Assembly: GCA_017647225.1 (NCBI GenBank) | Contig: JAGCLA010000046.1 | Coordinates: forward strand, 62,001 to 126,000 | Origin: Bacteroidaceae bacterium | Lineage (GTDB): Bacteria; Bacteroidota; Bacteroidia; Bacteroidales; Bacteroidaceae | Length of the DNA: 64,000 bases | Direction of reading: 5' to 3' | Shown here: piece after piece, positions 29,317 to 39,465 of the stretch | Layout of the letters: each line of letters starts with the position of its first letter | Numbering within the stretch: position 1 is the stretch's first letter | Made by a program: the position numbers and the translations under genes | Notes under the pieces: generated by a model | What the model was told of the DNA's origin: nothing | What the model saw: only the letters and a program-made list of their open reading frames with translations | Database searches by the model: none

Positions 29317-29880
29317 ATGAAGATTAGCTGGAAGCCCGGAACAATGATATATCCGTTGCCGGCTGTGCTTATCAGTTGTGGCGACAGCCCGGAGAATTAC
29401 AACATGTTCACCGTGTCATGGGTGGGAACAACTTGCACCAACCCTGCCATGTGTTACATTTCGGTGCGCCCCGAAAGGCACTCCTACCCCATTATCAAGG
29501 AGAGTGGAGAGTTCGTCATCAACCTGACAACAGCCGACATGGCACGTGCCACCGACTGGTGCGGAGTACGTTCAGGCAAGGAGTATGACAAGGCAAAGGA
29601 GACAGGTCTTACCTACGGCCCCTCAAAAGAGATAAAAGCGCCAATAATCATGGAGTCGCCTTTGAGCATCGAATGCAGGGTCAAACAGATTATTCCGCTC
29701 GGCTCACACGATATGTTCATTGCCGAAGTTGTAAACGTACAAGCCGACGACAAATTCCTCAACCCGGAGACAGGCGAATGGAACCTCGCCGATGCCGACC
29801 CGCTGGTATATGCACACGGCAAGTACTTCCACACAGGCGAATTCATTGGCAAGTTCGGCTGGAGTGTAAAAAAGAAGTAA
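29317..29880 (+). CDS. Flavin reductase-like protein (FMN-binding split barrel)
   Basis: 187 residues. MKISWKPGTMIYPLPAVLIS, the strand NMFTVSWVGTTCTNPAM and VRPERHSYPIIKESGEFVIN are typical of the flavoredoxin/flavin reductase group, which binds FMN and often reduces flavins or other acceptors with NAD(P)H. Substrate unknown. It follows pyrI within four bases and so may share its transcript, though no pyrimidine role is evident. Confidence 0.9.
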   Translation: MKISWKPGTMIYPLPAVLISCGDSPENYNMFTVSWVGTTCTNPAMCYISVRPERHSYPIIKESGEFVINLTTADMARATDWCGVRSGKEYDKAKETGLTYGPSKEIKAPIIMESPLSIECRVKQIIPLGSHDMFIAEVVNVQADDKFLNPETGEWNLADADPLVYAHGKYFHTGEFIGKFGWSVKKK

Positions 29881-29893
29881 AAAACATTTCATA

Positions 29894-30589
29894 ATGAACA
29901 TACGTAACTTGATATTGCTTTTGACAGCACTTATTGTACCCTGTTGTATAAAGGCAGAGGAACAAGAGAAACGTATGAAATTCAATTATGGAGCAAAAGC
30001 CGGTTTTCAGGCCATAGCATACAACAACCCCGTTTTCGAAATTGACGGCTACGAGTTCGATAGCAACACCCTGCACAGCAACAAGATAGGTTACACCATA
30101 GCACCGTTTGTACGCCTCACCAGAAACAGGGTCTATGTTCAGTCAGAATGTGTTTTCGGCATAGCAAGACACTCTTTCGACTTCAACAGCACAAGCGACG
30201 AAGAGAATATAATCCCCAACGAAATCACATACAACCTGAGGACCATATGCCTTCAGGTGCCCATTGTCTTCGGCTACAACATCATCAACGACAAGAAGTA
30301 TGTGATGAGCCTGTTCACAGGCCCAAAGACAAAGTTCGTATTCACATCGCACAGCAAGCAGGAATTCGAGCATTTCGAATACTACGACCTCGAAGAGGTG
30401 CTAAAAAAAAGATGCTATTACTGGGAGATAGGTCTTGGAGTAAAAATCGGGCACGTATTCTTCGACTTCGTATATGACTGGGGAATAACCAAAGCATCGG
30501 AATACATCGTTTCGGAGATAGAAAGTCGCAAATTCCGCAGCGACCGCCGCGACAACATTCTAAGCTTTTCGGTAGGTATGATATTCTAA
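29894..30589 (+). CDS. Outer-membrane beta-barrel protein, PorT-like
   Basis: 231 residues with a signal peptide ending near CIKAEE and repeated amphipathic strands (KFNYGAKAGFQAIAY, GYTIAPFVRLTRNRVYVQSE, CLQVPIVFGYN, YYWEIGLGVKIGHVFFDFVY, ILSFSVGMIF with a terminal Phe). It resembles the outer membrane protein beta-barrel (PorT-like) family of Bacteroidetes. Function unknown. Last gene of the pyrBI group, with a terminator directly after. Confidence 0.78.
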   Translation: MNIRNLILLLTALIVPCCIKAEEQEKRMKFNYGAKAGFQAIAYNNPVFEIDGYEFDSNTLHSNKIGYTIAPFVRLTRNRVYVQSECVFGIARHSFDFNSTSDEENIIPNEITYNLRTICLQVPIVFGYNIINDKKYVMSLFTGPKTKFVFTSHSKQEFEHFEYYDLEEVLKKRCYYWEIGLGVKIGHVFFDFVYDWGITKASEYIVSEIESRKFRSDRRDNILSFSVGMIF

Positions 30590-30592
30590 CAC

Positions 30593-30623
30593 AGAAAGGG
30601 AGTCCGTGACGGGCTCCCTTTCT
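30593..30623. terminator. Terminator between the pyrBI group and glyA
   Basis: Arms GAAAGGGAG/CTCCCTTTC with an imperfect CCGTGACGG inner stem; lies between two converging transcripts. Confidence 0.8.
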
Positions 30624-30640
30624 TATGTTATTTTATGAAA

Positions 30641-31921
30641 TCAATATGCGAACAATGGGAATTCAGCCATAGTCTCGTTAACCTTGCGGCGTACGGCAGC
30701 TATAACCTTCTCATCTTCGGGTGCGTTAAGCACTGTCTCTATCATTTCTGCAATGAAAGGCATCAAGTCCTCCTTCACGCCACGTGTGGTAATTGCAGGA
30801 GTTCCCAAGCGGATACCCGATGTCTGGAACGCGCTACGTGTATCGAACGGTACCATATTCTTGTTTGCAGTGATATCAGCTTCAACAAGAGCCTTTTCAG
30901 CCACCTTACCTGTAAGATCGGGATATTTGCCACGCAAGTCAACAAGCATTGAGTGGTTGTCGGTTCCGCCCGAAACAATACCGAATCCTCTATCCATAAG
31001 TTCCTTTGCAAGTGTCGCAGCATTCAATTTCACCTGAGCCTGATACTCTTTGAATTCAGGCTGCAAAGCCTCGCCAAAAGCAACAGCCTTTGCTGCAATC
31101 ACATGCTCCAACGGACCACCCTGGATACCGGGGAAAACAGCCGAGTCGAGCAACTGCGACATCATCTTCACCTCACCCTTTGGGGTTGTCTTGCCCCAAG
31201 GATTAGGGAAGTCCTTACCCATAAGTATAACACCACCGCGAGGACCGCGCAATGTCTTGTGAGTTGTAGATGTAACGATATGAGCATATTTCACAGGGTT
31301 ATCGAGCAAGCCGGCAGCTATAAGACCTGCAGGGTGTGCCATATCGACCATAAAGATAGCACCGACCTTGTCGGCAATTTCACGCATACGTTTGTAATCC
31401 CATTCGCGAGAGTATGCCGAACCGCCACCGATGATAAGTTTAGGTCTTTCGCGCAATGCTACCTCCTCCATCTGGTCGTAATCGACAAGACCTGTCTCAG
31501 CGCATACGTTATATTCGCATGGTGTATAAAGTATTCCCGATGTATTTACAGCCGAGCCGTGGGAAAGGTGTCCGCCATGAGCCAAGTTCAATCCCATGAA
31601 TTTGTCACCGGGGTTGAGTACTGCAAGGAACACCGCAGCATTGGCCTGCGCTCCCGAGTGTGGCTGCACGTTCACCCATTCAGCGTCGAACAGTTCTTTC
31701 AGACGTTCGCGTGCAATGTCCTCAACAATGTCAACAACCTCGCAACCGCCATAATAGCGTTTGCCGGGATAACCTTCGGCATATTTGTTTGTAAGCACCG
31801 AGCCCATAGCATGCATAACCTCGTCGCTCACGAAGTTCTCCGATGCAATAAGTTCAATACCTTTCAATTGACGACGGTATTCACTCTCTATAAGTTGAAA
31901 AATATGTCTATCTCTTTTCAT
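30641..31921 (-). CDS. glyA: Serine hydroxymethyltransferase
   Basis: 426 residues; PLP enzyme interconverting serine and glycine with tetrahydrofolate, the main one-carbon source. [19 protein letters not shown] at the start, the substrate loop [17 protein letters not shown] and the cofactor lysine in [15 protein letters not shown] are present, as is [10 protein letters not shown] (here [13 protein letters not shown]). Monocistronic, with a consensus promoter and convergent terminator. Confidence 0.97.
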   Translation of the reverse strand: MKRDRHIFQLIESEYRRQLKGIELIASENFVSDEVMHAMGSVLTNKYAEGYPGKRYYGGCEVVDIVEDIARERLKELFDAEWVNVQPHSGAQANAAVFLAVLNPGDKFMGLNLAHGGHLSHGSAVNTSGILYTPCEYNVCAETGLVDYDQMEEVALRERPKLIIGGGSAYSREWDYKRMREIADKVGAIFMVDMAHPAGLIAAGLLDNPVKYAHIVTSTTHKTLRGPRGGVILMGKDFPNPWGKTTPKGEVKMMSQLLDSAVFPGIQGGPLEHVIAAKAVAFGEALQPEFKEYQAQVKLNAATLAKELMDRGFGIVSGGTDNHSMLVDLRGKYPDLTGKVAEKALVEADITANKNMVPFDTRSAFQTSGIRLGTPAITTRGVKEDLMPFIAEMIETVLNAPEDEKVIAAVRRKVNETMAEFPLFAY

Positions 31922-31950
31922 AGTTAATACATTTTAATTCATAATGTTCG

Positions 31951-31958
31951 CAAAGATA
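31951..31958 (-). promoter_or_regulatory. glyA promoter, -7 box
   Basis: TATCTTTG on the minus strand, an exact match, 29 bases upstream of the glyA start. It lies back to back with the GH20 promoter. Confidence 0.65.
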
Positions 31959-31969
31959 GTAAAAATTAT

Positions 31970-31977
31970 TATATTCG
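31970..31977 (+). promoter_or_regulatory. GH20 gene promoter, -7 box
   Basis: TATATTCG, near consensus, 20 bases before the chosen start of the hexosaminidase. Confidence 0.45.
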
Positions 31978-31997
31978 CGAAAAAATATATTACACGT

Positions 31998-34313
31998 ATG
32001 AAAAAGACATTTTTAGGAGTTGTCGTTGCTTGTATTGGACTTTTGTCTTGCAAAGACAACAATTACACAGCCAACTACCGAGTAATTCCACTTCCACACG
32101 AAATTACAGAGATTGAAGCCGGAACATTCCGCATCGACAAGAACACTGTAATTTCATACAACGGCAATGAGCAGATGAAGCGCAATGCTGAATTTCTTGC
32201 CGAATACATCAAAGAAAGCACCTCGTTGGAATTGTCAATAACCGACCAGCCGGCAGACAACGCTATAACATTGGCTACAGCCGACCACATTGGCAATGCC
32301 GAAGGCTACAACATGGGCATAGACGATGCCGGCATTACAATCACAGGAAAGACCCCTGCCGGAGTATTCTACGGAATACAGACCTTGCGTAAGTCGCTCC
32401 CTGTATGCAATGCAAAAATCATTACAATGCCTGCCGTTCAGATAAACGACTATCCTCGTTTTACCTATCGCGGCGCACACCTCGACGTTTCACGTCATTT
32501 CTTCACAACAGATTCCATCAAACGATTCATCGACATTCTCGCATTGCACAACATCAACCGTTTCCACTGGCACCTTACAGACGACCAGGGTTGGCGCATC
32601 GAGATAAAGAAATACCCCAAGCTCTCTACCGTTGCGGCAGAACGCGACGAAACAGTCATCGGCAAGAATTCAGGCGAGTACGACGGCATTCACTACGGCC
32701 CGTTCCTTTACACACAGGAAGAGTGCAAGGATATTGTAAAGTATGCAGCAGAACGTCACATAACCATCATTCCCGAGATTGACCTCCCCGGTCATATGCA
32801 GGCAGCACTTGCAGCATATCCCGAGTACGGCTGCACAGGCGGTCCATACGAGGTATGGAAAATGTGGGGTGTATCGGACAACGTACTCTGCGCCGGCAAC
32901 GATGCTACATTGAAATTCATCGAAGATGTACTCGAAGAGGTCATTGCAGTATTCCCTTCGGAGTATATACACATTGGTGGCGACGAGTGCCCCAAAGACC
33001 AATGGCAGAAATGTCCCAAGTGCCAGGCACGCATAAAGGAGCTTGGCATCAAGGGCGACGACAGACATAGTGCCGAGATGTACTTGCAGAGCTTCGTCAT
33101 TTCACACGCCGAGAAGTTCCTCAACAGCAAGGGCCGTCAGATTATCGGTTGGGACGAGATTCTCGAAGGCGGACTTGCACCTAACGCAACAGTTCATTCA
33201 TGGCGAGGCATTGACGGTGGTCTTGAAGCAGCAAGACAGGGACACGACTGTATAATGTCGCCAAACAACTTCCTCTACTTCGACTATTACCAGACAACAC
33301 GCACCGACGATGAGCCTTTGGCCATTGGCGGTTATGTACCTGTAGAAAAGGTTTACAGCTTCGAGCCAATGCACGAATCACTTACAGCCGAGCAGCAGAA
33401 GCATATCATCGGTGTTCAGGCAAACCTCTGGACAGAATATGTACCAACATTCAGCCATGTCGAATATATGGAATTGCCACGTATGGCAGCACTCTGCGAG
33501 GTACAATGGAGTGAAGCCGAAAGCAAGGACTACGAAGACTTCAAGCAGCGTCTGTTGCCATTGTTCGACCTTTACGAGGCAAACAATTACAATTTCGCAA
33601 AACACATACTCGACATCGAAGCCGAGTTCAGCACCGACACCGAACGCAATGTAGTGATACTCACATTGAGTGCACTCGGCGACATGCCAATCTACTACAC
33701 ACTCGACGGTAGCGAGCCTACAACAGCATCAATGCGTTACACAGCCCCTATCGAGTTCAACACAGCATGCACATTCAAGGCAAAAGGCATAGGTAAGAGC
33801 TACGAAACAAGAACATACACCGAAAAGATATTCTTCAACAAAGCAACTGCAAAGCCTATCACACTGATACAGCCCGTACACAAGAACTACACATTCAAGG
33901 GTGCAATAACCCTTGTCGATGGTTTGAAGGGAACACCCAACTACCGCACAGGCCGTTGGTTAGGTTTCAGCGAGAACGACTTCGAGGCAGTAATTGACCT
34001 GCAGGAAGCAACAGAGATACAGAGAGTCAAATTCGACACAAGTGTTGACAAGAGCGACTGGGTATTTGATATAAGAGGTATAAAAATTTCAGTTTCTGAC
34101 GACGGCGAGAACTACAGGACACTCCTTGAGAGAGAGCACCCCTCGCTGACCGACGAAGACCCGAACATCATCTACAACCACACATTTGATTTTGACCCGA
34201 CAATAACACGTTTTGTAAAAATTAAAGCCCTTGTAGAGCACAGCATTCCGGCATGGCACCCGGCCATTGGCAAACCGGGCTGGATATTTATTGATGAAAT
34301 AGTTATTGAATAA
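31998..34313 (+). CDS. Beta-N-acetylhexosaminidase, GH20 lipoprotein
   Basis: About 771 residues. I start at the ATG at 31998 because it gives a lipoprotein signal (TFLGVVVACIGLLSC, lipid Cys near residue 18); the frame's earlier ATG at 31944 lies in the promoter. After a GH20b-type domain (YRVIPLPHEI) comes the GH20 barrel with FHWHLTDDQGWRIEI, PEIDLPGHM and the catalytic pair D329-E330 in HIGGDECPK. The C-terminus has a chitobiase-like segment and an F5/8-type (CBM32-like) domain from about residue 640. It removes terminal GlcNAc/GalNAc from host glycans or chitin fragments, probably at the outer membrane. Confidence 0.94.
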   Translation: MKKTFLGVVVACIGLLSCKDNNYTANYRVIPLPHEITEIEAGTFRIDKNTVISYNGNEQMKRNAEFLAEYIKESTSLELSITDQPADNAITLATADHIGNAEGYNMGIDDAGITITGKTPAGVFYGIQTLRKSLPVCNAKIITMPAVQINDYPRFTYRGAHLDVSRHFFTTDSIKRFIDILALHNINRFHWHLTDDQGWRIEIKKYPKLSTVAAERDETVIGKNSGEYDGIHYGPFLYTQEECKDIVKYAAERHITIIPEIDLPGHMQAALAAYPEYGCTGGPYEVWKMWGVSDNVLCAGNDATLKFIEDVLEEVIAVFPSEYIHIGGDECPKDQWQKCPKCQARIKELGIKGDDRHSAEMYLQSFVISHAEKFLNSKGRQIIGWDEILEGGLAPNATVHSWRGIDGGLEAARQGHDCIMSPNNFLYFDYYQTTRTDDEPLAIGGYVPVEKVYSFEPMHESLTAEQQKHIIGVQANLWTEYVPTFSHVEYMELPRMAALCEVQWSEAESKDYEDFKQRLLPLFDLYEANNYNFAKHILDIEAEFSTDTERNVVILTLSALGDMPIYYTLDGSEPTTASMRYTAPIEFNTACTFKAKGIGKSYETRTYTEKIFFNKATAKPITLIQPVHKNYTFKGAITLVDGLKGTPNYRTGRWLGFSENDFEAVIDLQEATEIQRVKFDTSVDKSDWVFDIRGIKISVSDDGENYRTLLEREHPSLTDEDPNIIYNHTFDFDPTITRFVKIKALVEHSIPAWHPAIGKPGWIFIDEIVIE

Positions 34314-34318
34314 TCATT

Positions 34319-34363
34319 CATAAAAAAGATTGCAACTAAAATTTGGTTGCAATCTTTTTTATG
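34319..34363 (+). terminator. Terminator of the GH20 gene
   Basis: Perfect 18-base arms (CATAAAAAAGATTGCAAC and complement) around a 9-base loop; T-run within the right arm. Confidence 0.88.
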
Positions 34364-34437
34364 AGTGACTTGTCATTTACTTTCCTTTTATCTCTTTTGT
34401 AATCTCTATAAAATTTTGCCATAAGAGGATTATTTTC

Positions 34438-34445
34438 TATCTTCG
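34438..34445 (+). promoter_or_regulatory. phoH promoter, -7 box
   Basis: TATCTTCG followed by C, 30 bases before the phoH start. Confidence 0.6.
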
Positions 34446-34475
34446 CAGAAGAATAAAAAAACTCTAAAACAAGAA

Positions 34476-35426
34476 ATGATTGAACGGATAATTACTCTCG
34501 AAGGTATTGACCCTGTCGGATTTTACGGTGCAGGAAACGTACACTTGCAAATGCTTAAACGACTACATTCCAAGCTACGCATTGTTGCACGCGATAATGT
34601 GATAAAAGCTATGGGCGACGAAGAGGAACTTGACCGTTTCAACAAGGTTGTGGAACTGCTTGTTGAATACTGCAATAAATACAACAGCTTGACCGAAGAG
34701 GCTATCATTGACGCTGTAAACGGTAAGAAAGGAAACAAAGGCAACGACAGCAATGTCATCGTTTACAACATCAACGGTCGCCCCATATACCCACGTACCG
34801 AAAACCAGTGCCGTCTTGTCGAGGAGTTCAAGAAAAACGACATGCTTTTTGCGGTGGGCCCTGCCGGAACTGGTAAGACCTATACAGCCATTGCCCTTGC
34901 AGTAAAGGCTCTGAAAAACCGCGAGATAAGAAAAATCATACTCAGCCGCCCTGCTGTAGAGGCAGGCGAGAAACTCGGATTCCTGCCGGGTGACATGCGC
35001 GACAAGATTGACCCATACTTGCAACCGCTATACGACGCGTTGGAAGATATGATTCCTGTTGCGAAGCTGAAAGAGCACATGGACAACAACATAATACAGA
35101 TTGCTCCTTTGGCGTTTATGCGCGGACGTACATTGAACGACGCGATAGTTATCCTTGACGAGGCGCAGAACACTACCCCACAACAGATAAAGATGTTCCT
35201 CACCCGTATGGGTATGAACACAAAAATGATTATCACAGGCGACCTTACACAGATTGACCTGCCACAGCATAGCGGATCGGGATTGCTACATGCACAGAAG
35301 GTGTTGAACGGTGTGCCGGGCATCGGCTTTGTTACAATGAGCAAGAAGGATATTGTACGACACAGACTTGTAACACGCATTGTCGAGGCTTACGAAAAGC
35401 ACGAGAAAGAGAACAAACAACATTAA
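34476..35426 (+). CDS. phoH: PhoH-like ATPase
   Basis: 316 residues. An N-terminal about 110-residue KH-like region is followed by a P-loop ATPase core: Walker A VGPAGTGKTYTAIAL, then LSRPAVEAGEKLGFLPGDM, Walker B AIVILDEAQNTTP and the arginine/sensor ITGDLTQIDLPQ. Members are cytoplasmic ATPases thought to act on RNA. It begins a run phoH-purC-ubiE-aroE, although a 129-base repeat-rich gap separates it from purC. Confidence 0.94.
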   Translation: MIERIITLEGIDPVGFYGAGNVHLQMLKRLHSKLRIVARDNVIKAMGDEEELDRFNKVVELLVEYCNKYNSLTEEAIIDAVNGKKGNKGNDSNVIVYNINGRPIYPRTENQCRLVEEFKKNDMLFAVGPAGTGKTYTAIALAVKALKNREIRKIILSRPAVEAGEKLGFLPGDMRDKIDPYLQPLYDALEDMIPVAKLKEHMDNNIIQIAPLAFMRGRTLNDAIVILDEAQNTTPQQIKMFLTRMGMNTKMIITGDLTQIDLPQHSGSGLLHAQKVLNGVPGIGFVTMSKKDIVRHRLVTRIVEAYEKHEKENKQH

Positions 35427-35495
35427 GAATATTAAAACAAAGATAGCTAAGGTTACTAAGATGACTAGGATGAGTATGCATAAGCTTTCAGTTCT

Positions 35496-35553
35496 CAGAT
35501 TTCAGATTTCCGTTCCTCTAAACTCTAAACTAATAAACTCTAAACTAAATAAA
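35496..35553. repeat. CAGATTTC and CTCTAAACT micro-repeats before purC
   Basis: Two types of short repeat follow each other: TTCAGTTCTCAGATTTCAGATTTCC, then CTCTAAACTCTAAAC and AACTCTAAACTAA units. The first type recurs near 38.0 and 49.2 kb, the second near 2.2 kb. Confidence 0.65.
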
Positions 35554-35555
35554 CT

Positions 35556-36497
35556 ATGGCTAAAGCATTAACAAACACCGAATTTAATTTCGAGAATCAG
35601 AAGAGTGTTTATCACGGTAAAGTACGCGACGTGTACAAAGTAGATGACAAGTTGGTTATGGTTGCTACAGACCGTATATCGGCTTTTGACGTTGTTCTTC
35701 CCAAGGGTATTCCTTTCAAGGGACAGATGCTCAACCAGATTGCTGCAAAGTTCCTCGATGCAACAACAGATATCTGCCCTAACTGGAAGCTCGCTACTCC
35801 CGACCCAATGGTTACCGTTGGTGTGATGTGCGAAGGTTTCCCTGTTGAGATGATTGTACGCGGTTACTTGTGTGGCTCGGCTTGGCGTGCATACAAGAGT
35901 GGCGTTCGCGAGATTTGCGGCGTGAAACTCCCTGAGGGCATGCGTGAGAATGAGAGATTCCCTGAGCCTATCATCACTCCAACAACAAAGGCTGAGATTG
36001 GCGAGCACGATGCCGACATATCAAAAGAGGAGATTCTTGCACAGGGCCTTGCAACTCCAGAGGAGTATGCATTGCTCGAGAAATATACTCTCGCTCTCTT
36101 CAAGCGCGGTACAGAGATTGCAGCAGAGCGTGGTCTTATCCTCGTAGATACAAAGTACGAGTTCGGTAAGCACAACGGTACAATTTACCTCATGGACGAA
36201 ATTCACACACCTGACAGCAGCCGTTATTTCTACGCCGAGGGTTACGAGGAGAAGTTCGAGAAGGGCGAGCCACAGAAACAGCTTTCAAAGGAGTTCGTAC
36301 GCGAGTGGCTCATGGACAACGGTTTCCAGGGCAAAGAGGGACAGCAGGTTCCTGAAATGACCGACGAGATTGTTGAGAGCATCAGCAACCGTTACATCGA
36401 ATTGTTCGAGAACATCACCGGTGAGAAATTCATCAAGGAGGAGTGCGAGGACATCAACGCACGTATTGAAGAGAACGTAAAGAATTATCTTGGATAA
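35556..36497 (+). CDS. purC: Phosphoribosylaminoimidazole-succinocarboxamide synthase
   Basis: 313 residues, the longer yeast-like form of SAICAR synthase (E. coli PurC has about 237). It ligates aspartate to CAIR in purine synthesis. [46 protein letters not shown] and [14 protein letters not shown] are the family motifs for ATP and substrate binding. Three bases separate it from ubiE. Confidence 0.97.
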   Translation: MAKALTNTEFNFENQKSVYHGKVRDVYKVDDKLVMVATDRISAFDVVLPKGIPFKGQMLNQIAAKFLDATTDICPNWKLATPDPMVTVGVMCEGFPVEMIVRGYLCGSAWRAYKSGVREICGVKLPEGMRENERFPEPIITPTTKAEIGEHDADISKEEILAQGLATPEEYALLEKYTLALFKRGTEIAAERGLILVDTKYEFGKHNGTIYLMDEIHTPDSSRYFYAEGYEEKFEKGEPQKQLSKEFVREWLMDNGFQGKEGQQVPEMTDEIVESISNRYIELFENITGEKFIKEECEDINARIEENVKNYLG

Positions 36498-36499
36498 AA

Positions 36500-37234
36500 A
36501 TGGGCTATAAGCACGAAGAGCTCAAGCCTTACCACGAGGAAGGCGAGAAACGCAGTCAGATAGAGGAGATGTTCAATAACATTGCTCCCGAATATGACAA
36601 ATACAACTATTTCGTGTCTATGCATCTCGACAAAATATGGCGCAAACGCGCCATATTGTCGTTAAAGCCTTTTGCTCCACGCAAGATGCTTGACATAGCC
36701 ACAGGAACAGGTGACTTGGCAATACTCATCGACAAGTTACTTTCGCCGGAGAGTATCATCGGCTGTGACATTTCGGAGGGTATGATGCAGGTAGCAAAGA
36801 AAAAATGCGAAAAACGCGGTATAACAACAATCAGATTCGAGAAGGAAGACTGCACTGCACTATCCTACCCCGATGCGTCGTTCGACGCTGTTACATCGTC
36901 GTTCGGGATACGTAATTTCCAGAACCTCGACAAGGCATTGGGCGAAATGTATCGCGTACTGCAACAAGGCGGACACCTTGCATTGCTGGAACTGTCGTCG
37001 CCATCGCGTTTCCCCATGAAACAGTTGTTCCCCATATATGCAAAATATATTATGCCACAATTGGGGCACCTGTTTACAAATGACAGAAAGGCCTATCAGT
37101 ACCTACCCGACTCTATTGCAGCGTTCCCGCAGGGAGATACAATGAAAAGCATTCTTGAGAACATCGGTTTCAAGAATGTTACATTCCGTCGTTTTGCAGG
37201 CGGTGTATGCACATTTTATTTAGCTGAAAAATGA
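36500..37234 (+). CDS. ubiE: Demethylmenaquinone methyltransferase
   Basis: 244 residues, SAM-dependent class I methyltransferase. YDKYNYFVSMHLDKIWRK, the SAM loop MLDIATGTGDLA, VTSSFGIRNFQNLDKALGEM and the terminal GVCTFYLAEK identify the UbiE/MenG family. In Bacteroidales, which make menaquinone, it would carry out the last methylation. The stop overlaps the aroE start by four bases (ATGA). Confidence 0.95.
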   Translation: MGYKHEELKPYHEEGEKRSQIEEMFNNIAPEYDKYNYFVSMHLDKIWRKRAILSLKPFAPRKMLDIATGTGDLAILIDKLLSPESIIGCDISEGMMQVAKKKCEKRGITTIRFEKEDCTALSYPDASFDAVTSSFGIRNFQNLDKALGEMYRVLQQGGHLALLELSSPSRFPMKQLFPIYAKYIMPQLGHLFTNDRKAYQYLPDSIAAFPQGDTMKSILENIGFKNVTFRRFAGGVCTFYLAEK

Positions 37235-37980
37235 AAAAATACGGAATAATAGGCAACCCTTTGGCACAGTCGGCTTCACCGGCGTTCTTCAACAATAAGT
37301 TCGCAACAGAAGGTATTGATGCCGAATATATTCCATTCGAGATTGAGAACATCGAGGAATTGCCAGGCATACTCAAGGAACACCCAGAATTGTGTGGGTT
37401 CAATGTTACAATCCCATACAAGCAGAAGGTAATGCACTACCTCAACGGCATAAGCGACGAGGCAAAGGATATTGACGCTGTCAATGTGGTGAAGGTAACA
37501 CACGACAACAATGGCGATGCCATGCTACATGGTTTCAACAGCGATGTGATAGGCTTCACACGCTCAATCGAAGAACTTGTAAGGGGAAAGCACTGCAAGG
37601 CTCTTATCCTGGGTACAGGCGGTGCATCAAAAGCCATAGCATACTCACTCGGACAGCTTGGTATTGAATACTTGTTTGTTTCAAGAAGTGCAGGTGAAGG
37701 CAAAATCGCTTACAGCGACATCACAAAGGAGATTATGGAGAGCCACACACTCATTGTGAACTGTACTCCACTCGGCATGGTGGGACATGGAATAGACCAA
37801 TGCCCTGACATTCCGTATGAGCATATAGGCTGCAACCACCTGCTGTACGACATTGTATATAACCCTGAGAATACTCTTTTCCTGCAAAGAGGAAAGGCGC
37901 AGGGCGCAACAACAAAAAGCGGATACGAGATGTGGTACTTACAGGCTCTTGCCTCGTGGGAGATTTGGACGAATGATTAA
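37231..37980 (+). CDS. aroE: Shikimate dehydrogenase
   Basis: 249 residues; NADPH-dependent reduction of 3-dehydroshikimate in aromatic amino acid synthesis. GNPLAQSASPAFFN is the shikimate site, with the catalytic Lys in FNVTIPYKQKV and the dinucleotide loop ILGTGGASKAIAYSLGQLG. Slightly shorter than E. coli AroE. Starts within the ubiE stop, indicating translational coupling. Confidence 0.96.
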   Translation: MKKYGIIGNPLAQSASPAFFNNKFATEGIDAEYIPFEIENIEELPGILKEHPELCGFNVTIPYKQKVMHYLNGISDEAKDIDAVNVVKVTHDNNGDAMLHGFNSDVIGFTRSIEELVRGKHCKALILGTGGASKAIAYSLGQLGIEYLFVSRSAGEGKIAYSDITKEIMESHTLIVNCTPLGMVGHGIDQCPDIPYEHIGCNHLLYDIVYNPENTLFLQRGKAQGATTKSGYEMWYLQALASWEIWTND

Positions 37981-38056
37981 CTGAAATCTGAAAACTGAAA
38001 ACGAAAAACGGAGAACAGCTTTCAGTTTTCAGCTCTCCGTTCTCAGTTTTTAGTTC
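37981..38056. repeat. CTGAAAACTGAAAAC repeat with inverted arm
   Basis: Units CTGAAATCTGAAAACTGAAAAC are followed by an inverted half (TTTCAGTTTTCAGCTCTCCGTT), so the tract can fold back imperfectly. Same motif as near 35.5 and 49.2 kb. Confidence 0.6.
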
Positions 38057-38067
38057 AATCATACACT

Positions 38068-38094
38068 AAAAGCCGGCAAATTGCCGGCTTTTTT
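38068..38094. terminator. Bidirectional terminator after aroE
   Basis: AAAAGCCGGCAA/TTGCCGGCTTTT arms with T-run; sits between aroE and the converging transglutaminase gene. Confidence 0.85.
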
Positions 38095-38112
38095 GTATTA
38101 TTACTGATTGCT

Positions 38113-39444
38113 TTATTCGTACTCGATTACCTGCACCGAAGAAGAGAATGCATTATCATATTTTGCACCCTTTGGAACACGTACAATCTTCAAATTCTTG
38201 CAGTTTGTAACAGCGCCGCTTGTAATCTCTGCTGTTTCTTTTGGAAAAACAATTTCCTCTATACCGTCATGCTTGGATACCGAGCCTTTGTCATACACTA
38301 TTCCCGATTTACCAATCTCAACAGCTTTGAGTACAAGACGTTTCAGTTTTGCCGGGATATACGCCGGGATATTCCTGTCTATTGACGCATATATGTCAGT
38401 TGGTTTATAATCGGCTGAATAGAACAATGCACCTTCGTTGCTTGAGAAATACTTATTCTTTGAATCGACTGTAACATACTCCACGCTCGGCGCTTTCTCG
38501 TTCAATCCCTTGATACCCTCACCTATTGACTCTATATTCTCGCCTATATAGATTTCGCGTACATTTTCAGGAATTGTATCGAACGGATTAAAACAGTTTA
38601 CCTTGAAGCCCTGAACGCTATAAGGGACAACAAAAACATTCTCTTCTGTTGTTACCTTACATATATTAAGAAAACATTCGTAGAAATTAAACCAGCAGTC
38701 ATCTTCCTTGAAAACTACAACGTCCATTCTTGTCGGTGCAAGCTTTGTCTTGTACTCGCTAAGGTTCGACATAATATGCTCCCAACCGTTTGTAGGGTCG
38801 CTTACATACCATGTGCCATCGCAACATACATAATTCCATGCATGTCCTGCTCCCCACAACATTTTATTTCCATTATCTTCCAAATACCGACTATTCGCCC
38901 AGCCATTCACAACCATAGCAGGAACGCCTTGAGTGTGTAACATCAGATGCAACAAGTTTGCATACCCCTGACAAATAGCCTTTTTTGTAGTAAAAACAGG
39001 ATAAGGGTCATTATTCACGTATGAGCCGTTATCGTATTGTTCTCCGTATTTGACATTGGCGGTTATCCAATTATAACATTTGCGATATTTCTGATACTCG
39101 CTTTTTGCACCGACTACGAGATTATCTGCGAACTGCTTTATTTCGTTATATTGCGCTTCGGTTATGGTTATAAGTCCCAAAGTGTCGGTACATGCTACAC
39201 CGGCCTTTTCCAGAAGTTTCTTTACGCTTGCCGCAGGAGAGAGCTTGTCAAAAGCTGTTGCGTCATCGGCAACAGGAAATTTGGGCATCTCGTCGGCATT
39301 GAATCCCATGCCAAGGACATCGGACACAGCATATTTCACTACTCGACCTTGCGAGAGAGATATATACATTGTGTCAGCCTGTTCCTGTGCAGACACTGCC
39401 GCTACGCATAGCAAGAAGAGGGATAATGCTATTATTTTTTTCAT
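38113..39444 (-). CDS. Secreted transglutaminase-like protein with BspA-type tail (copy 1)
   Basis: 443 residues. Signal peptide to about residue 19 (LSLFLLCVAAVSAQ). A short strand motif (MYISLSQGRVVKYAVSD) is followed by a transglutaminase-like domain with Cys in KKAICQGYANLLHLML, His in GHAWNYV and Asp in WYVSDPTNG. The remainder (from about 280) has BspA/LRR_5-like motifs (VREIYIGENIESIGEGIKG, IEEIVFPKETAEITSGAV). The triad suggests cysteine protease or cross-linking activity on extracellular protein. A paralogue lies immediately upstream. Confidence 0.88.
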   Translation of the reverse strand: MKKIIALSLFLLCVAAVSAQEQADTMYISLSQGRVVKYAVSDVLGMGFNADEMPKFPVADDATAFDKLSPAASVKKLLEKAGVACTDTLGLITITEAQYNEIKQFADNLVVGAKSEYQKYRKCYNWITANVKYGEQYDNGSYVNNDPYPVFTTKKAICQGYANLLHLMLHTQGVPAMVVNGWANSRYLEDNGNKMLWGAGHAWNYVCCDGTWYVSDPTNGWEHIMSNLSEYKTKLAPTRMDVVVFKEDDCWFNFYECFLNICKVTTEENVFVVPYSVQGFKVNCFNPFDTIPENVREIYIGENIESIGEGIKGLNEKAPSVEYVTVDSKNKYFSSNEGALFYSADYKPTDIYASIDRNIPAYIPAKLKRLVLKAVEIGKSGIVYDKGSVSKHDGIEEIVFPKETAEITSGAVTNCKNLKIVRVPKGAKYDNAFSSSVQVIEYE

Positions 39445-39465
39445 CGATTAGAGATATACGGTCTA

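Noticed and set aside
31944..31997. Earlier start of the GH20 gene
   Set aside because: The extra 18 codons lie over the glyA and GH20 promoters and would hide the lipoprotein signal.
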